This document shows, piece after piece, positions 1 to 13,313 of a DNA stretch of 64,000 nt (its first letter is position 1; each line of letters starts with the position of its first letter). Source of the DNA: Urechis unicinctus (lineage: Eukaryota > Annelida > Polychaeta > Xenopneusta > Urechidae); assembly GCA_034190875.2 (NCBI GenBank), contig CM067348.1, positions 30,710,138-30,774,137 on the forward strand, in the 5' to 3' direction. The translations under genes were made by a program, and so were the position numbers. Under the pieces are notes generated by a model. That model was not told the DNA's origin. It searched no databases and was given only the letters and a program-made list of their open reading frames with translations.

Positions 1-2164
1 CGAACATCAAATGAATCATTAACACTTTCAACATCGGTCCTGAGCTTTTGACCTCCACTGATAAACTCGATCTTCTATTCCTAACATCATTCTACGGTCT
101 ATATGAACTAGAAACGCGAGGAGAAGCGCTGTGTTATTAAATTGTTGTACTGAATTTTATCCGAGGTCATAAATCTTGTTGATTTAAAATGGTTTAGGTT
201 TTTGACGTGGTGGATCAATTGATTTTGCATTGATGTATCGGAGTTAGCAAGAGCAGTTTATGTATGCATTGCTATGACAACATTATCTTGCTTCGCCGAC
301 AACTACCATATTGGTGCACTTTTATGCCCTTATGGCGATCTGAACTTATAAAACTCTCAGCAGCTTATCAATTTTCAAATCTTTGTCATGTCTCCTGGTC
401 GTAAAGTATGGCTGTTTCTAGGCAACAGCACCGTTCCGAGTGACATCTACCTCTCCTACACCAGACATCGCTAGGCTGATCGTCATACCAGCGGAAGACA
501 TTTTACTTCTTTAATTGCGCTTAAACAAAATGTTCGTGTGATGTTAAGTTTTAAAATTTACCTCGCCTCGACTGACATAAATCTCGATTTTATAGACTTT
601 TCGGACCGATATTATGCAATTAATTTTATCAGATTTCTGTTCGCTCGACATAAATGAGAGCGCCAACCCTCACTTAAGGCACCTAAAGAATCACGCCAGA
701 AGAGAGTGTTATCAGGAGATGTCAGCTTGAGTTTCGCTCTCACAGTTTGTACGTTTTCAGCTCACATGTAATGGCTTTTAGTAATATAACTTCAAGAAAC
801 GAGCAGTCAAAATCATTGCTGAAATAACCACTTCAATATATAGCAAGTAATTGCGTTTATTGAGTATAGTGGTGTAGTGGTGGATGGCAGCTACCGACCC
901 CAGGCCTAAGCAAGTGAAACAAGCCCAGTAGTTGAAAAATGTCTGCACTGTATGACTCGAGCGGGTCATTGCGTTATGTGTGTCGACATGCTGTTACTGA
1001 AGTTGGTGAGCTTGCCAAAATATGCTGTTGAGTATATTCGTGTCATTGTCAGAGGATAGTGATGGATAACAAAACAGCGCCACGTGAATTTTTGACGGAT
1101 TGACTGTTGTCAGGATTAGCTACTGAGTTGGTATTTATATGTTAAGTTCACCATGTGTGCAACGGATAGATTCATTTTGCCGGTTGGATGCAGAAACAGT
1201 GAAGAGTAAATGGAATCGATTCTAAGAATGCTTAAAGCGGAAACGGAGCAGAGAAGCAGTTCCGACCGAACAAGAGAGCTCGAGACAGAGTCGCAATAAA
1301 GCACGCTTGCTATTGTGAAGGCATAGCGCGGGTATTACAGGCAGCTGAATATGACCAAGAGTGCCAGCCGAGCACCCATAGCAACACCAGAGATGAGCGA
1401 CCAGGAGCTACCAACGCTTGTTGATGGCGAGAAGAAACAGATAGTTGCGCTTTGTAAGATTCGCAAACGCTATAATATTAGGATGTAAGGGAATGGGCAA
1501 TTGCTCTCTTTGCGCTCCTGACTGGCACAATTCTGAATACATATTCGAGAATGATGATCGCTTGCCAATATGATCTAATGAAGAGAGCGTTATTTACCAC
1601 ATGTGCTTTACTGATTATGAATACCAGGCAAAACCCTTGGAAGAACATGATGAATTTATTGAGATCAATAACTACCTTCTGAGATGGATGGTCAAAAACG
1701 AAGAAGTCATTTCACTTCTTTAAAGCAGTTCACGAATGACGCTGCTCTCGACCTGGCTGTCTATCTCTGTGAGCGAGCCCCATCTGACCTCGCAGAATTG
1801 GGCAAAACGCGGATCAGTAAGTGGCTGTTCATAATAACGGGCGCTCTTTGGCGACTTTGCAGGTCATGAGATGTTGGCCGTCGAACCATTAGCAAATGTG
1901 TCATTCGTTGAACACTGCATGATAGAATGCTTTTGATTAGCGTTCCATTTAAGAAGGTATTCATCGATAATCTTGGTCCTTTCCGTTCCCCGTCAGAAGC
2001 AGGTCGTTCAAAAAGAGAATTCGGAACTCAACCACCGAAGGCGATCTTTCACAACAAGTTTCCGTCTTATGAAGCCTAACCCCGCGCTTGTTTGAAAAAG
2101 TCAGTGGGCATAAATCTAAACGTGGCAAGAATTGTAATGATGCTAAAAAGATTTTGTCGGATAT
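1..2164 (+). repeat. Module A, copy 1 (A1)
   Basis: Near-identical to 29703-31908 apart from scattered substitutions and short indels. The shared sequence ends at 2164; copy 2 instead runs into module E. It has no intact gene, only the gag-like relic listed separately. The left edge of the window cuts it, so its true start is unknown. The short open frames in it are not preserved between copies in a way that suggests selection. Confidence 0.9.
1630..1860 (+). pseudogene. LTR-retrotransposon gag-like relic (A1)
   Basis: The plus-strand translation resembles the end of a Ty3/Gypsy-type capsid (SCAN-like) region of invertebrate elements. A stretch reading FIEINNYLLRWMVKN (1657-1701) sits before a frame change, then LDLAVYLCERAPSDLAEL (about 1750-1803). 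The second part matches the common gag pattern of DLAxxLxERxPxxLxEL. The two parts lie in different reading frames and the first ends in a stop at 1720-1722, so the reading frame is broken. No zinc knuckle, protease or reverse transcriptase follows in frame. The assignment rests on motif memory, not a search. Confidence 0.45.
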
Positions 2165-4430
2165 TTGATGCCATGACGACAGGGTATGCAAACAAACATG
2201 TTTTATTGCTCGAGTTGGTAAAGGTGCTTTTATATAATACCTGGAATTTATTATTGACTACCCATTAAGAAGTAGTAATTTGACATTCATGCAGACTGAC
2301 ATTCTCCACAATTGTTATACAATATGATATATAACACATAAGTTAATCTTACTAATTGCATATTAACGTACAGTTTTTACCAATTAATATCCAATGCAGC
2401 GATCACTCAGCTGCATCGTTCTACCTACTTATGAATATCGAATGTTTCATTGGTCAAAGATTCAGTTTGATACAGCTAAAATGGTCTGCTGTTAATGGTT
2501 TCATGTCGAATATTTTAACATCTTCTTTTGTGTTTTGACATCCATAACTGGCAAGGTCTACTTGTTGAAATGAGATTCTCTTTGAGGACTATGGTGATTG
2601 CCAACGCTTCCCTTTTGATGACTAACAACTAATTTTTGTCGACAATATTTACGACGTAATATACGTCGACAAACACCAGAAAGTCCATAAGTCCCTCGGT
2701 AAATATTTCACAAGAGATTGCAGTCTCGTCGTAAGGCCAGACTATAGTTTGAAAACAGCTTCTCGCCGCGGTCCCATTATATGATTCTTCATCACGGTTA
2801 CAGACATTTATGCAATTTTAATTGCCGTTCACCATCCCTTGCGGACTTATGATGTCACGTAAGTCATTGTTATCGACTGAAGGCACTAGTTTGCTATTGT
2901 GATATGGAGTAACATTGTTTGATAGAAACCATTGAACCTTTTGGGTATTGCTCTCCTCGATTGACATAAAACCCTACTTATTTGGTAAATTCAGGTGGTT
3001 AGAATTTAGCCTACATCTATAATAACATAGCGCACCAATCCATATTGGAGGCTAACCACGTCGTAAAACTCATCCAGCATTACGTCTGGTGGAAGTGTCA
3101 TCAACAGGAGTTAGCTTATATAAGGTTTCTGAGTAATTAAGCCAAGGGTGTTCTTATTTCTACAGCATGGACTGAATAAATGTTACTCCTCGCCAATAAT
3201 TGGTGTTGTGAAATATATCTTTATTAAGCCCTGAATCACAAATATCCCGCCAAACTCGCTGCAACTACCCATATTGTATATTGTGATGCAAGGCAGTCAC
3301 ATTAAGCTAGTCTCTGAGGTTGTAGCAAAAGCAAATAGTGAAATAAACGAGTCTATGCCCAATATGGAGTAGCACTCGACCTTTGCACAAATCCCCACAT
3401 TAAATGATTTGTGAACTATACCATATGTCGTATCACCATTGAACAATATATACTGTCATCATTACACCGGCAAAGAGCCGATATTGCCTGCCGACCGTAC
3501 CTTCTTTTACAGTCAGTTAACGAATTAGAATTTGTATTTTCAATGCATTTTTTTAAAACAATCTGCAATACAATGCCTACCTTCACTGCATTTATTTAAG
3601 AAACATAATCTTGACACTCTGTTAAGAGTACAAATACTCCACAAAAAAGAGAAGAACAGGGAACCTCAATTGTTCAGTTCAGTTTCTCCGGGCCTTCAAT
3701 ATCATGCACGATAACAGGCCAACGTTTCCACTGCAAAATAAAGTGCTTGTCAATTGCACGTTGAACCATTGACTCGCTACCTTTGGATAAGAGAATACCA
3801 GTTTAATTGATTCCGATGAAGTCAGACATCAATCGAAATGGCTAGGATGACGATCTTCGCATTATGATAGCTACTCGTATTAACATAATACAGGGTTATG
3901 TGAAAATGATAATGATCATCCGGGCTGAATACAGCTTACAAAGCAGTGCAAATATTATTAGCAACGGCCTCTAACCGCCATAATCAATTCCGAAGCATGT
4001 ATATGCCTAACAATTATACGTGCATATCCTTCAACACACTCATGTGAGTTGCGTTACTTTGGCTTTAATAGTTCACAATTTGACGTGACATTTACCAATT
4101 ATTATAGCGGATCTAACTTGAATATGATCCAAAGCGATTGGGCACTTTCTACCAAGACAATAACTAATTGTACCCATGAATCTAATGCCTTAGCAGCAAG
4201 TAGACGCATGCTCCATTTAGCATTAACTTTGAGAGAACTAGGATCTTAAAAATACCTAACTACAATTTTGCTTTCCGTTCCCAGAGAGGACGATAATGAG
4301 CGTTTTAATGCTCCAAGTTATATGATAAATCTATTTCAACCTTCTTTGGCTCAAGATTGTGTTTTACACAAATTTGATATAATGGAGTAGATCTGAATCT
4401 GAACATATCACTCATCTTTACCTCATCTTC
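2165..4430. other. Single-copy AT-rich DNA without a recognisable gene
   Basis: No second copy of this stretch was found in the window. Open frames are 60-70 codons at most, with no domain I recognise. It holds one near-palindrome (2635-2673). It starts exactly where module A stops matching its second copy. Confidence 0.6.
2635..2673. repeat. Near-perfect 39-bp palindrome
   Basis: The arms TTTGTCGAC (2635-2643) and GTCGACAAA (2665-2673) are exact reverse complements. The 21-base centre is itself almost self-complementary, with one bulge. It could form a cruciform or hairpin. No function can be read from the sequence. Confidence 0.7.
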
Positions 4431-4437
4431 GTATCTT

Positions 4438-4568
4438 TTTTTTATTATTCTTCTTTTTTCAATCTTCTATCTTTTTCTTCTTCTCTTCTTCTTCTTCTCT
4501 TCTTCTTCTTCTTCTTCTTCTTCTTCTTCTTCTTCTTCTTCTTCTTCTTCTTCTTCTTCTTCTACTTC
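4438..4568. repeat. (TTC)n / (CTT)n microsatellite
   Basis: A polypyrimidine tract with an irregular left side (TTTTTTATTATTCTTCTTT-like), then about 20 uninterrupted TTC units, ending at CTACTTCTTCC. It sits directly before the duplicated segment that flanks the first gap. Confidence 0.95.
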
Positions 4569-4728
4569 TTCCTATATATCCCAGGTTTTGTTAGAGAGAG
4601 CCTAGGGATAAAATGTTGCTTGGTTGTTTAGATTTTGCAAAATATTTATGTAAGGAAATAGAGATAGCATTCTTTGTATGATATTGCTTTATTGATAACA
4701 TCCCTGTATGTTCGTTTCTTAACTTAAC

Positions 4729-5488
4729 TGGGAATGAACCATTTGTATTTAGAAATTCAGGTATCCTGTCTGAAAAGAAGCCATCCCCACAGCTTATAAC
4801 ACAAACAACCACAAAGTAATAGTACGAATGCTACCGTGTTATTACAATCCACCTGCAACCGAAATACGCAGTTTATGAGGATGGTTCCCATCCAAAACTG
4901 GGAATTTTGCATTCAGGTATCCTAAAAGAAGATCCCCACAGCTTTTCAGTATATGTTCGTCATAAACAATAATGTATGCGTTAGTTATAGATGTGTAAAG
5001 CGTCAGAAGATATGTAAAATTCCACTTTATCGAAATCGGATGATAACAAAGAGCAAGCGTAATATCAAAATATAACTTGCTGCTTCGATCGCGGACATAC
5101 TTATGGAATTATGTGTGTGCGAAGAACCAAAAACCACAATACAATGAGGTCAAATGTACAATTTACTTCGGTTGTTAACTATAAATTTGCGGTCCCCAAA
5201 ATGGTAAGCATGACAACTTGCTTGCGCATTCCGGCTGCATATTCTAGTCGGATAATTATGGGTACATCTGCGTTATAAACTGGTAAGATTTGCTTCATCC
5301 ATTACTGCCTTGTAACTGAACTGTTTCCCGCGAAGACATTGTCGCTTAAACCTAATAAACAATAGAAAATCGCGCCAACGCATTACTTGCAACACTGAAC
5401 TACACGCTGCGAAACTATAATATCATTACATTGAGTCATCGACACAATTTTGACCAGCTGAAATCGATACTGGACGGATTTGTAAGAT
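4729..5488. repeat. Direct repeat, left copy, abutting gap 1
   Basis: It matches 5589-6297 from TGGGAATGAACCATTTGTAT to TGGACGGATTTGTAAGAT. The left copy has about 30 extra bases near 5110-5140 and a different stretch near 4895-4940. It runs straight into the N gap. No gene was recognised. Confidence 0.9.
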
Positions 5489-5588
5489 NNNNNNNNNNNN
5501 NNNNNNNNNNNNNNNNNNNNNNNNNNNNNNNNNNNNNNNNNNNNNNNNNNNNNNNNNNNNNNNNNNNNNNNNNNNNNNNNNNNNNNNN
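5489..5588. other. Assembly gap (100 N)
   Basis: Exactly 100 Ns, the usual scaffolding placeholder for a gap of unknown size. The flanks are two copies of the same sequence, so the true spacing, and even the real presence of two copies, is uncertain. Any open frame drawn across it is meaningless. Confidence 0.98.
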
Positions 5589-6297
5589 TGGGAATGAACC
5601 ATTTGTATTCAGAAATTCAGGTATCCTGTCTGAAAAGAAGCCATCCCCACAGCTTATAACACAAACAACCACAAAGTATGGTACTAATGCAACCGTGTTA
5701 TTACAATCCTCCTGCACTCGAAATACGCAGTTTATGAGGATGGTTCCCATCCAAACTGGTTGCATACTAGAGATTTTCAGTATATGTTCGTCATAAACAA
5801 TTATGTATGCGTTAGTTATAGATGTGTAAAGCGTCAGAAGATGTGTAAAATTTCACTCTATCGAAATTGGATGATAACGAAGAGCAAGCGTAATATCAAA
5901 ATATAACTTGTTGCTTCGATCGCGGACATACTTATGGAAGTATACAATGAGGTCAAATGTACAATTTACTTCGGTTGTTAACTATAAATTTTCGGTCCCC
6001 AAAATGGTAAGCATGACAACTTGCTTGCGCATTCCGGCTGCATATTCTAGTCGGATAATTATGGGTACATCTGCGTTATAAACTGGTAAGATTTGCTTCA
6101 TCCATTACTGCCTTGTAACTGAACTGTTTCCCGCGAAGACATTGTCGCTTAAACCTAATAAACAATAGAACATCGCGCCAAAGCATCACTTGCAACACTG
6201 AACTACACGCTGCGAAACTATAATATCATTACATTCAGTCATCGACACAATTTTGACCAGCTGAAATTGGTACTGGACGGATTCGTAAGATCGTTGT
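5589..6297. repeat. Direct repeat, right copy, abutting gap 1
   Basis: Second copy of 4729-5488, starting at the first base after the gap. After the shared end GGACGGATTYGTAAGAT it continues into the sequence before the long TA tract. No gene was recognised. Confidence 0.9.
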
Positions 6298-6370
6298 CAT
6301 GGCCATTATAGATCGAAAGTGGCTTAATATTTGTAAAGCTGATGTTATGCAATAGAATACATATGTCTAT

Positions 6371-7412
<1,042 letters not shown>

Positions 7413-7479
7413 TCAATGGGTATACAGGGATAACAAATGGTTATAACGTTCACGTACAACCATAGTGATTCATAAAACA

Positions 7480-7675
7480 CATATAAGTTGTGTATACTGG
7501 TTTACGGTACAAATAACTTAAGACGACTACGCATGCAAATAAGTAATTTTTTATATCCATGATATCCCGCTACAAATTGTATTATATGAAGGGATTTGTG
7601 ATATCACCGTCGTAACCAGAATGAAATTGTGATCGATGGCTACGGACATTGACTGGCGTAATATCCACACATCAG
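7480..7675 (+). repeat. Diverged paralogue of a module E segment, left part
   Basis: It aligns with 10845-11078: shared words include the AAACACAKATAA start, ATACTGGTYTAC, ATGAAGGGATTT and GTGATCGATGGC, ending in CCACAMATCAG. It is clearly more diverged than the E1/E2/E3 copies are from each other. The homology resumes weakly at 8115 after a 428-base insertion. Confidence 0.7.
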
Positions 7676-8114
7676 CACCCCTGTGGGTGCGGGGGTAGAA
7701 TAGGCCGTCTGTATCCTCCTGCATGTCGTAAGAGGCGACTAATAGGGGCAACCGGTTGGCCGTGGGTTGCGACTCGTGTCGGTGGACAATGAGATCCAAG
7801 TGGTTGAGTGGAGAGGTCCTTTTGAGGGCCATATCTGCAACACACCACTCTGGCCCGGATTTCACCTAGACGAGAGGCTGGAATGGCCTGGTCCAGTCAA
7901 TCGGCTGGTGGTGACGTGCCCTAGGATACTATTTGATTTTTATCTTTTTCATCATCATCCACTTGTATGTCCCTCTTTTTTTCCATTTATCTTAGAAGGC
8001 GGCTGCTTAATCAGGTCAAACTTATCTATTAACCTTTCTAGGCGCCATATAACACATACGTCTTGGTGTGCCGTTAGACCCTATTCTCAATCACTCATTC
8101 ACACCACACATCAG
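7665..8114 (+). mobile_element. Short dispersed element (SINE or LINE-tail type) with 11-bp target duplication
   Basis: The direct repeats CCACACATCAG at 7665-7675 and 8104-8114 bracket a 428-base insert (7676-8103). The uninterrupted paralogue at 11068-11078 has CCACAAATCAG once, which acts as an empty site. The insert carries TGTCGTAAGAGGCGACTAA (from 7724), a core I associate with abundant dispersed repeats of arthropods and molluscs. It ends in a CTCA/CACTCA-like tail. No tRNA-like A/B boxes were seen, so the class (SINE or 3' tail of a non-LTR element) is open. The frames across it (7551-7865 minus, 7767-8141 plus) are not genes. Confidence 0.75.
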
Positions 8115-8183
8115 AGGACGAAGGAGATTGCAAAGTCCTAAGGCATTTTTTATTACCATACTCGGCATCTTACGATATCATGA

Positions 8184-10580
8184 TCTGAATATGGCCTACA
8201 TAAGAGCGCAGCGAAATAAAATACAAATATTACTTATGTGGTTTGAGTACATAATGCAGATTGATTACCTATGATCCGGTGGAGGCTAGTAACTCGCTAA
8301 TATTGTGATTTATATAAGTCTATCGGCGACACACCCTTACAAAGCGATATTGTTTGGTACTTCTTCTTCACTTCTTACAGTATAGGGTGCGCCATTACTG
8401 CGATGAGGAATGCTGAAAATATGAGAAAATCACATCCTTTCAATAATATGACTCGCGGTTTTATTTAGAATATACTATACAGGTAGTAATATCCTGATAT
8501 ATTTGTCCTACTGCTAGCTAACATTCCTTTAAATACATTGTAAATGTAACATGATAACGGCTATTTATCTGTTACCGTATCATATCAGTTGTATTGTATG
8601 AGTTTATATAGGTGGACTAAGCAAATAGCCAGCATTTCACATAGTTGAGAAGATATCAACCACAATCTTGCAGTACTGTAACCATATTCTTTAACTACAT
8701 ATGCTCACGAGGATATGATATGTTCAATATTCTATAAAAAAAAAGATATTCATAACTAACGGAATTGAAAGATGACCTGTTAGTGAGCCAAAACGTGTCT
8801 CTTAGTTATACAACAATCAGGGAGGAGAGTGTGTCGCGCGAGTTACCTGTTACGATGACAGCCCAATTTCATGGTAAAAACGGAGTGCGCCGTTACGACA
8901 CAACAACCACATACAGCCCCCTGGTTCCATTATACCTCTAACTATACGAAGACAATATCAACATTATATTGCTCTTAATATGGTCTAGAATCGTCGGTTC
9001 AGCGGATGTAGCAACAGGGGACAGCCTCTACGGTACTTCCGTGCTGAAGGTTTGGCTAGTATTGTTAACATTCTTACACCGTTAGGTAATGTATGCTTAT
9101 CCTTGTAGTGCATGATCTTATTATTTTTATTGTCAGGACTTAATGTGTGTGAGTTAACAACATTCCATGGCGTTTACCAATTATTATTGCAGAATGTGTT
9201 GTACTAGTCAACTTGGCGAATCCTTTCGCCTTTAATTATTAAATATAATCCAACATGGTAAAACCGTGATTACAACGAAGTCGTTCCTCGTTAACCTGCA
9301 TCTTAAGGCATATATTTCGAGTGATCCAGTGTCGAATATATTCATGGCTATGCTTTAACTTCTACAGATGTGTGGCAATGTGCGCACTTGCGCCCTGATT
9401 CACATTGTGTATGGGAAATTAAGGTCACTTAACGATCGTGCCTTCAACGCGCTACATTTAAATAGATAAAACACAAGATCAGAGTATCAGATGAGGTGCT
9501 AAATAATGCGAAATGAGGAGAAACATATTTACAGGCTGGGTCGTTGTCAGCTTCATGCAAACGCAAACATCAAAATCTGTTCTCATCAGCATGTCACTGT
9601 GGTTGTTGCGTAGTGGAATAGAAGTTAATAAGATGCTCTAGCATTTGAATGGATAGTTTGGTACATATGGTAACGTACAACATAACCTGGGGTTCTTTAC
9701 AAACGACAAATGCTGGAGTTGTAGTTAATGGATACAGTCCTAACCTTTAATATACGTCCGTTATGATTCACCTATCGTTTCCAGTTCATAGTTGATGTTA
9801 CATGTTGCCTACCAGTAAGTGTAGGAAATGTTTCTGTCAAGTATGTTGAATATGGATCTACATTATCATTATATTTACTTGGTCTTAAAACAATGTAGAA
9901 TGTTTATATAACCAAAAACGCATCGGTCTTAACACAATTATTGATGCGCAGGCTTCAACAATGAACGTATTAATGGCACACGCAATAAGCTCGAAAAAGA
10001 ACCATTATTGACCGTTCGTGCAATGAGCTCAAGAGACCCCGTAGTGTAATCATCTGGCACGCTATGTTTTTAAGTTGTAGTGATTGAACGTGCATGAAAC
10101 CTGTACCTATCCCACTATTTATACAGTTAAAGATAAATCAACGTGTGATTACATATTACTCAGCGATAGAGGACATAAGCTAAACTAATCATTATCTTTA
10201 ATGCAGACGTCACTCACAGACAATGTTGGTAGATGTTGATCCGACATCTCAAAACAGTGCATCGTCACATAATTTCCATATTTCACATGAATTCAGGAAC
10301 TGGCAATATACTGGTCTACTTTATGATGCCCGTTAGATAAACATTTTGGACCATATGTTGTACTATACTTTTCGATGGAAATTATGTTTTCCGCTGAAAC
10401 AACTAAAGTGGTTTGAGTCTCATTTAGCTCACTTCGAATAGCACACTTCAAGCATTATATAGATTTACAGTCGGTCAATACACATTCCTCACGTGGACTG
10501 CATACTGGCTTCTTAACGCGATCCTGTGATTCAGATATGCTTATGAAGGGTACATCATCGCAAATGAATATTATTTCACT
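8184..10580 (-). repeat. Inverted, diverged copy of module D
   Basis: Its reverse complement follows 22170-25095 along its length. For example 8196-8230 pairs with the CGCTGCGCTCTTATGTAGACC region near 25070, 9545-9610 with 23125-23185, 9880-9940 with 22840-22900, and 10385-10480 with 22290-22400. Substitutions and indels are far denser than among D1, D2 and D3. No coding content was recognised. The segment after 10288 is shared with E2, so this inverted D is partly built into module E. Confidence 0.85.
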
Positions 10581-11425
10581 GCCCACATGAGAGATTTATT
10601 GATCTGATTGATTATGATTAGGCATATTAGAACTGGTATCTCACTACAATGTTTTTGATAATAAAAGCATGTGTATTCAAACATTATGCCACCCAATATT
10701 AGTTGATAGACAAATGTCGATTCATTAAATTGACCACAGCATGTCCCATTTCAATTAGAAACTTTCATGTACGTTCATTATGGCAAATAAATGGTTATAT
10801 CCTACACGTAGACCAAGGAGATTCGCCATGAACTGTCTCATGAAACACAGATAAATGATGCATACTGGTCTACTTTACAATGCATTCATGAAACAACCTC
10901 AGTCCGCGATTCGCTTCAGTGGGAGATGACAACACGGAAAAATGGACAAATATTTATATTAATGCTAAGCCGCCACAAATAGTGTTACATGAAGGGATTT
11001 ATGAAATGACCGCCGTTACAAGAACAAGATTGTGATCGATGGCGGCGAACATTGATTGGCGTGACCTCCACAAATCAGAAGAGGATGGAGTCTTCAAAGA
11101 ACATATATCGATAAACACAAAGTGTGCACTACTGTTTTGAAAAAATATTGAGAATGGAATTAAGTTGTGGACGTTATAACAGCATCGTGGATTGCGCAGC
11201 TACGTTATAAAAAATGCCTTATTAACAGGGAATGTTCGGCCCATTAGAGGACTAAAATCATATACCAGGATTATTAAGCGGATAAAAAAGATTTTATTTG
11301 CATTAAACTTTTATATTATATTATTAAGGTATGCCGAATTAATAATTAAAAAATATTTACACTTAAAATATTCTTAAAAAAATTGTCTACGAAAGGTTTG
11401 AGTCTACGAATGGTTGTAATCGTCA

Positions 11426-11569
<144 letters not shown>

Positions 11570-12309
11570 CGGCATCCTTCGATCCTTCTAATTCTGCATT
11601 GTGATTGCACTAAGATGCCAAACGCTTCGATCGGACAAAAAATACCATGCTACAGAAATCAATACTGTCTAGCATGACGTATTTTGCAGGAGAATAAAAC
11701 AGACAAAGCCTCTCCAGAATGAAAAACAATTCTCAAAAGCACTCATAATTATGCAGAATCATGGTGATCCGTACTTCATTTTCGTCTGCAACCATTACCC
11801 AAGAAAGGTTTTCACTTTATACCGTGCCATGCTGTTTTTTATGGATGTATTAATCAAGATCGCATAATAATCGGAAACGTCGGCGTTCATTCAGCAAGAT
11901 ATTCTACTCCATATGTGTGATAAAGACTCTTGTCAATCAACTTAGTTCAGCCAGTATGACATATATATGAAACGGCTACAGGCACAAGCGACGACAAGAT
12001 GACACGCGATTGTGACTATTGTAAAAAGTAGTGAACCGATGTCTCTCAGAATACTGTACCCACCAAAGGTTCGAAATATGTATGGCTTTGTGACTTTGGC
12101 TGTCTGTGATGCAGCGAACTACCATACTATGTGTTATGTTAAATGGTCACAATCTGCTTTAGACAAATTAATTGGGGCTAAAATGTCAAAGTTGGAAAAT
12201 AATGAATTAATATAAGCTAGGATATCAATGGCAAAATAATTCATACAGGTCATTCAGTGATGAAAGGGCAGTTATACTATTGCCAGCATCAAAGAACGGC
12301 AATTACTAG

Positions 12310-13010
12310 ATTTGCGGCTTAATGCGACATCTTTCTGATCGTACTCTGTCGCCATGGTTTGAAGGTGCATAAGCCATCCGAATATGTTAACAAGTTATTG
12401 TCCTCGATAAGAAGCGTTTATGTAATGCAATACGACCATTTGAGTTTCTTGCCCTGGCAACTTATCCACAGCTAAGTCCATGACAAAAGTCATTAAACCC
12501 GCCACAACGGACATGGCCTAAGTTGTCTATTACCAAACTGAAAGGTTGGGGAGATAATTTACACCGGCCAAGGTCATTGTGGTCAGATTCTACTGCTGCT
12601 AAATTGCCAACTCAAAATGGGTGAAATAGCAGTGCTGCGTATCGCAATAAGATTGATAGATAATACTGAAAGCAATCCGCAGGTCGGACTAGGTTTTACG
12701 ACAACGCTTTCAAATTCTACTGCTGCTGTATTGCCGACTAAAATTGGGCATACCTAGCGGTACTGAGAAAATTTAATCCAACTGCAAATTTTGGGTGAAA
12801 TACATTTATCAGGCGTCTGCACAGCAGTGCTACGTAGTGCTGTTGGATGTCTGGATATATAATTGAGAAGGCAATAAGCAGTGCGTTATTTCAAAGGGTC
12901 AATGAAACCAGCATTATGACATTTGTGTGAGCAAATCCCCAATCATATTTGAACACGTTCACAAACCAGGTTAAAATCACTTACTCGGTCTAGGCTTAAC
13001 GACATCGCTT
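12310..13010 (+). repeat. Degenerate internal repeats within E1
   Basis: The phrase with GGTCKGACTAGG/GGTCTAGG followed by ACGACAWCGCTTTC occurs near 12684-12713 and 12981-13010, with a weaker form near 12313-12341. TCTACTGCTGCT plus ATTGCC, ACT and AAAATKGG occurs near 12587 and 12715. AGCAGTGCT(A/G)CG occurs near 12629 and 12822. It looks like an old tandem repeat of 100-300 bases. The same structure lies in E2 and E3. Confidence 0.5.
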
Positions 13011-13283
13011 TCTGTTAAAAGTGTCTGACGGCCAATACATGCTGTACATGGATCAGTGAAGATTATTAGAGCTAGCCTGTTTCGACTGCATTTCACAAGT
13101 TTACTAGCTATGTTGGCAGCGTTGTCAATATTAGCGTTATGTTACCGGATGCGAGGTAATAGCTTCATATTATTGCATGACATGTATAGTCCAAAATGAT
13201 AAAAACATCTATAGTTTCTGCCGTGCTAATGCACACAAATAATATGCAGGAATTTATAATGCAAACAATTTGACGCGGTTGGG

Positions 13284-13313
13284 ATGGTGGGGGGATTAGG
13301 AGAGGGGGGGGGT
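13284..13313 (+). repeat. G-rich tract in E1
   Basis: Runs GGTGGGGGGATTAGGAGAGGGGGGGGG. The corresponding tracts are shorter in E2 (34714-34739) and longer in E3 (43974-44004). It has quadruplex-forming potential on the plus strand. Confidence 0.85.

Noticed and set aside
5431-5796. A 109-121 codon frame spanning gap 1
   Set aside because: It exists only because unknown bases are read as open; the real sequence in the gap is not known. The frame across gap 2 (19471-19878) is rejected for the same reason.
12012-12215. 67-codon frame in module E
   Set aside because: Recurs in E2, but E3 has an in-frame stop near 42758 and no family is recognisable.
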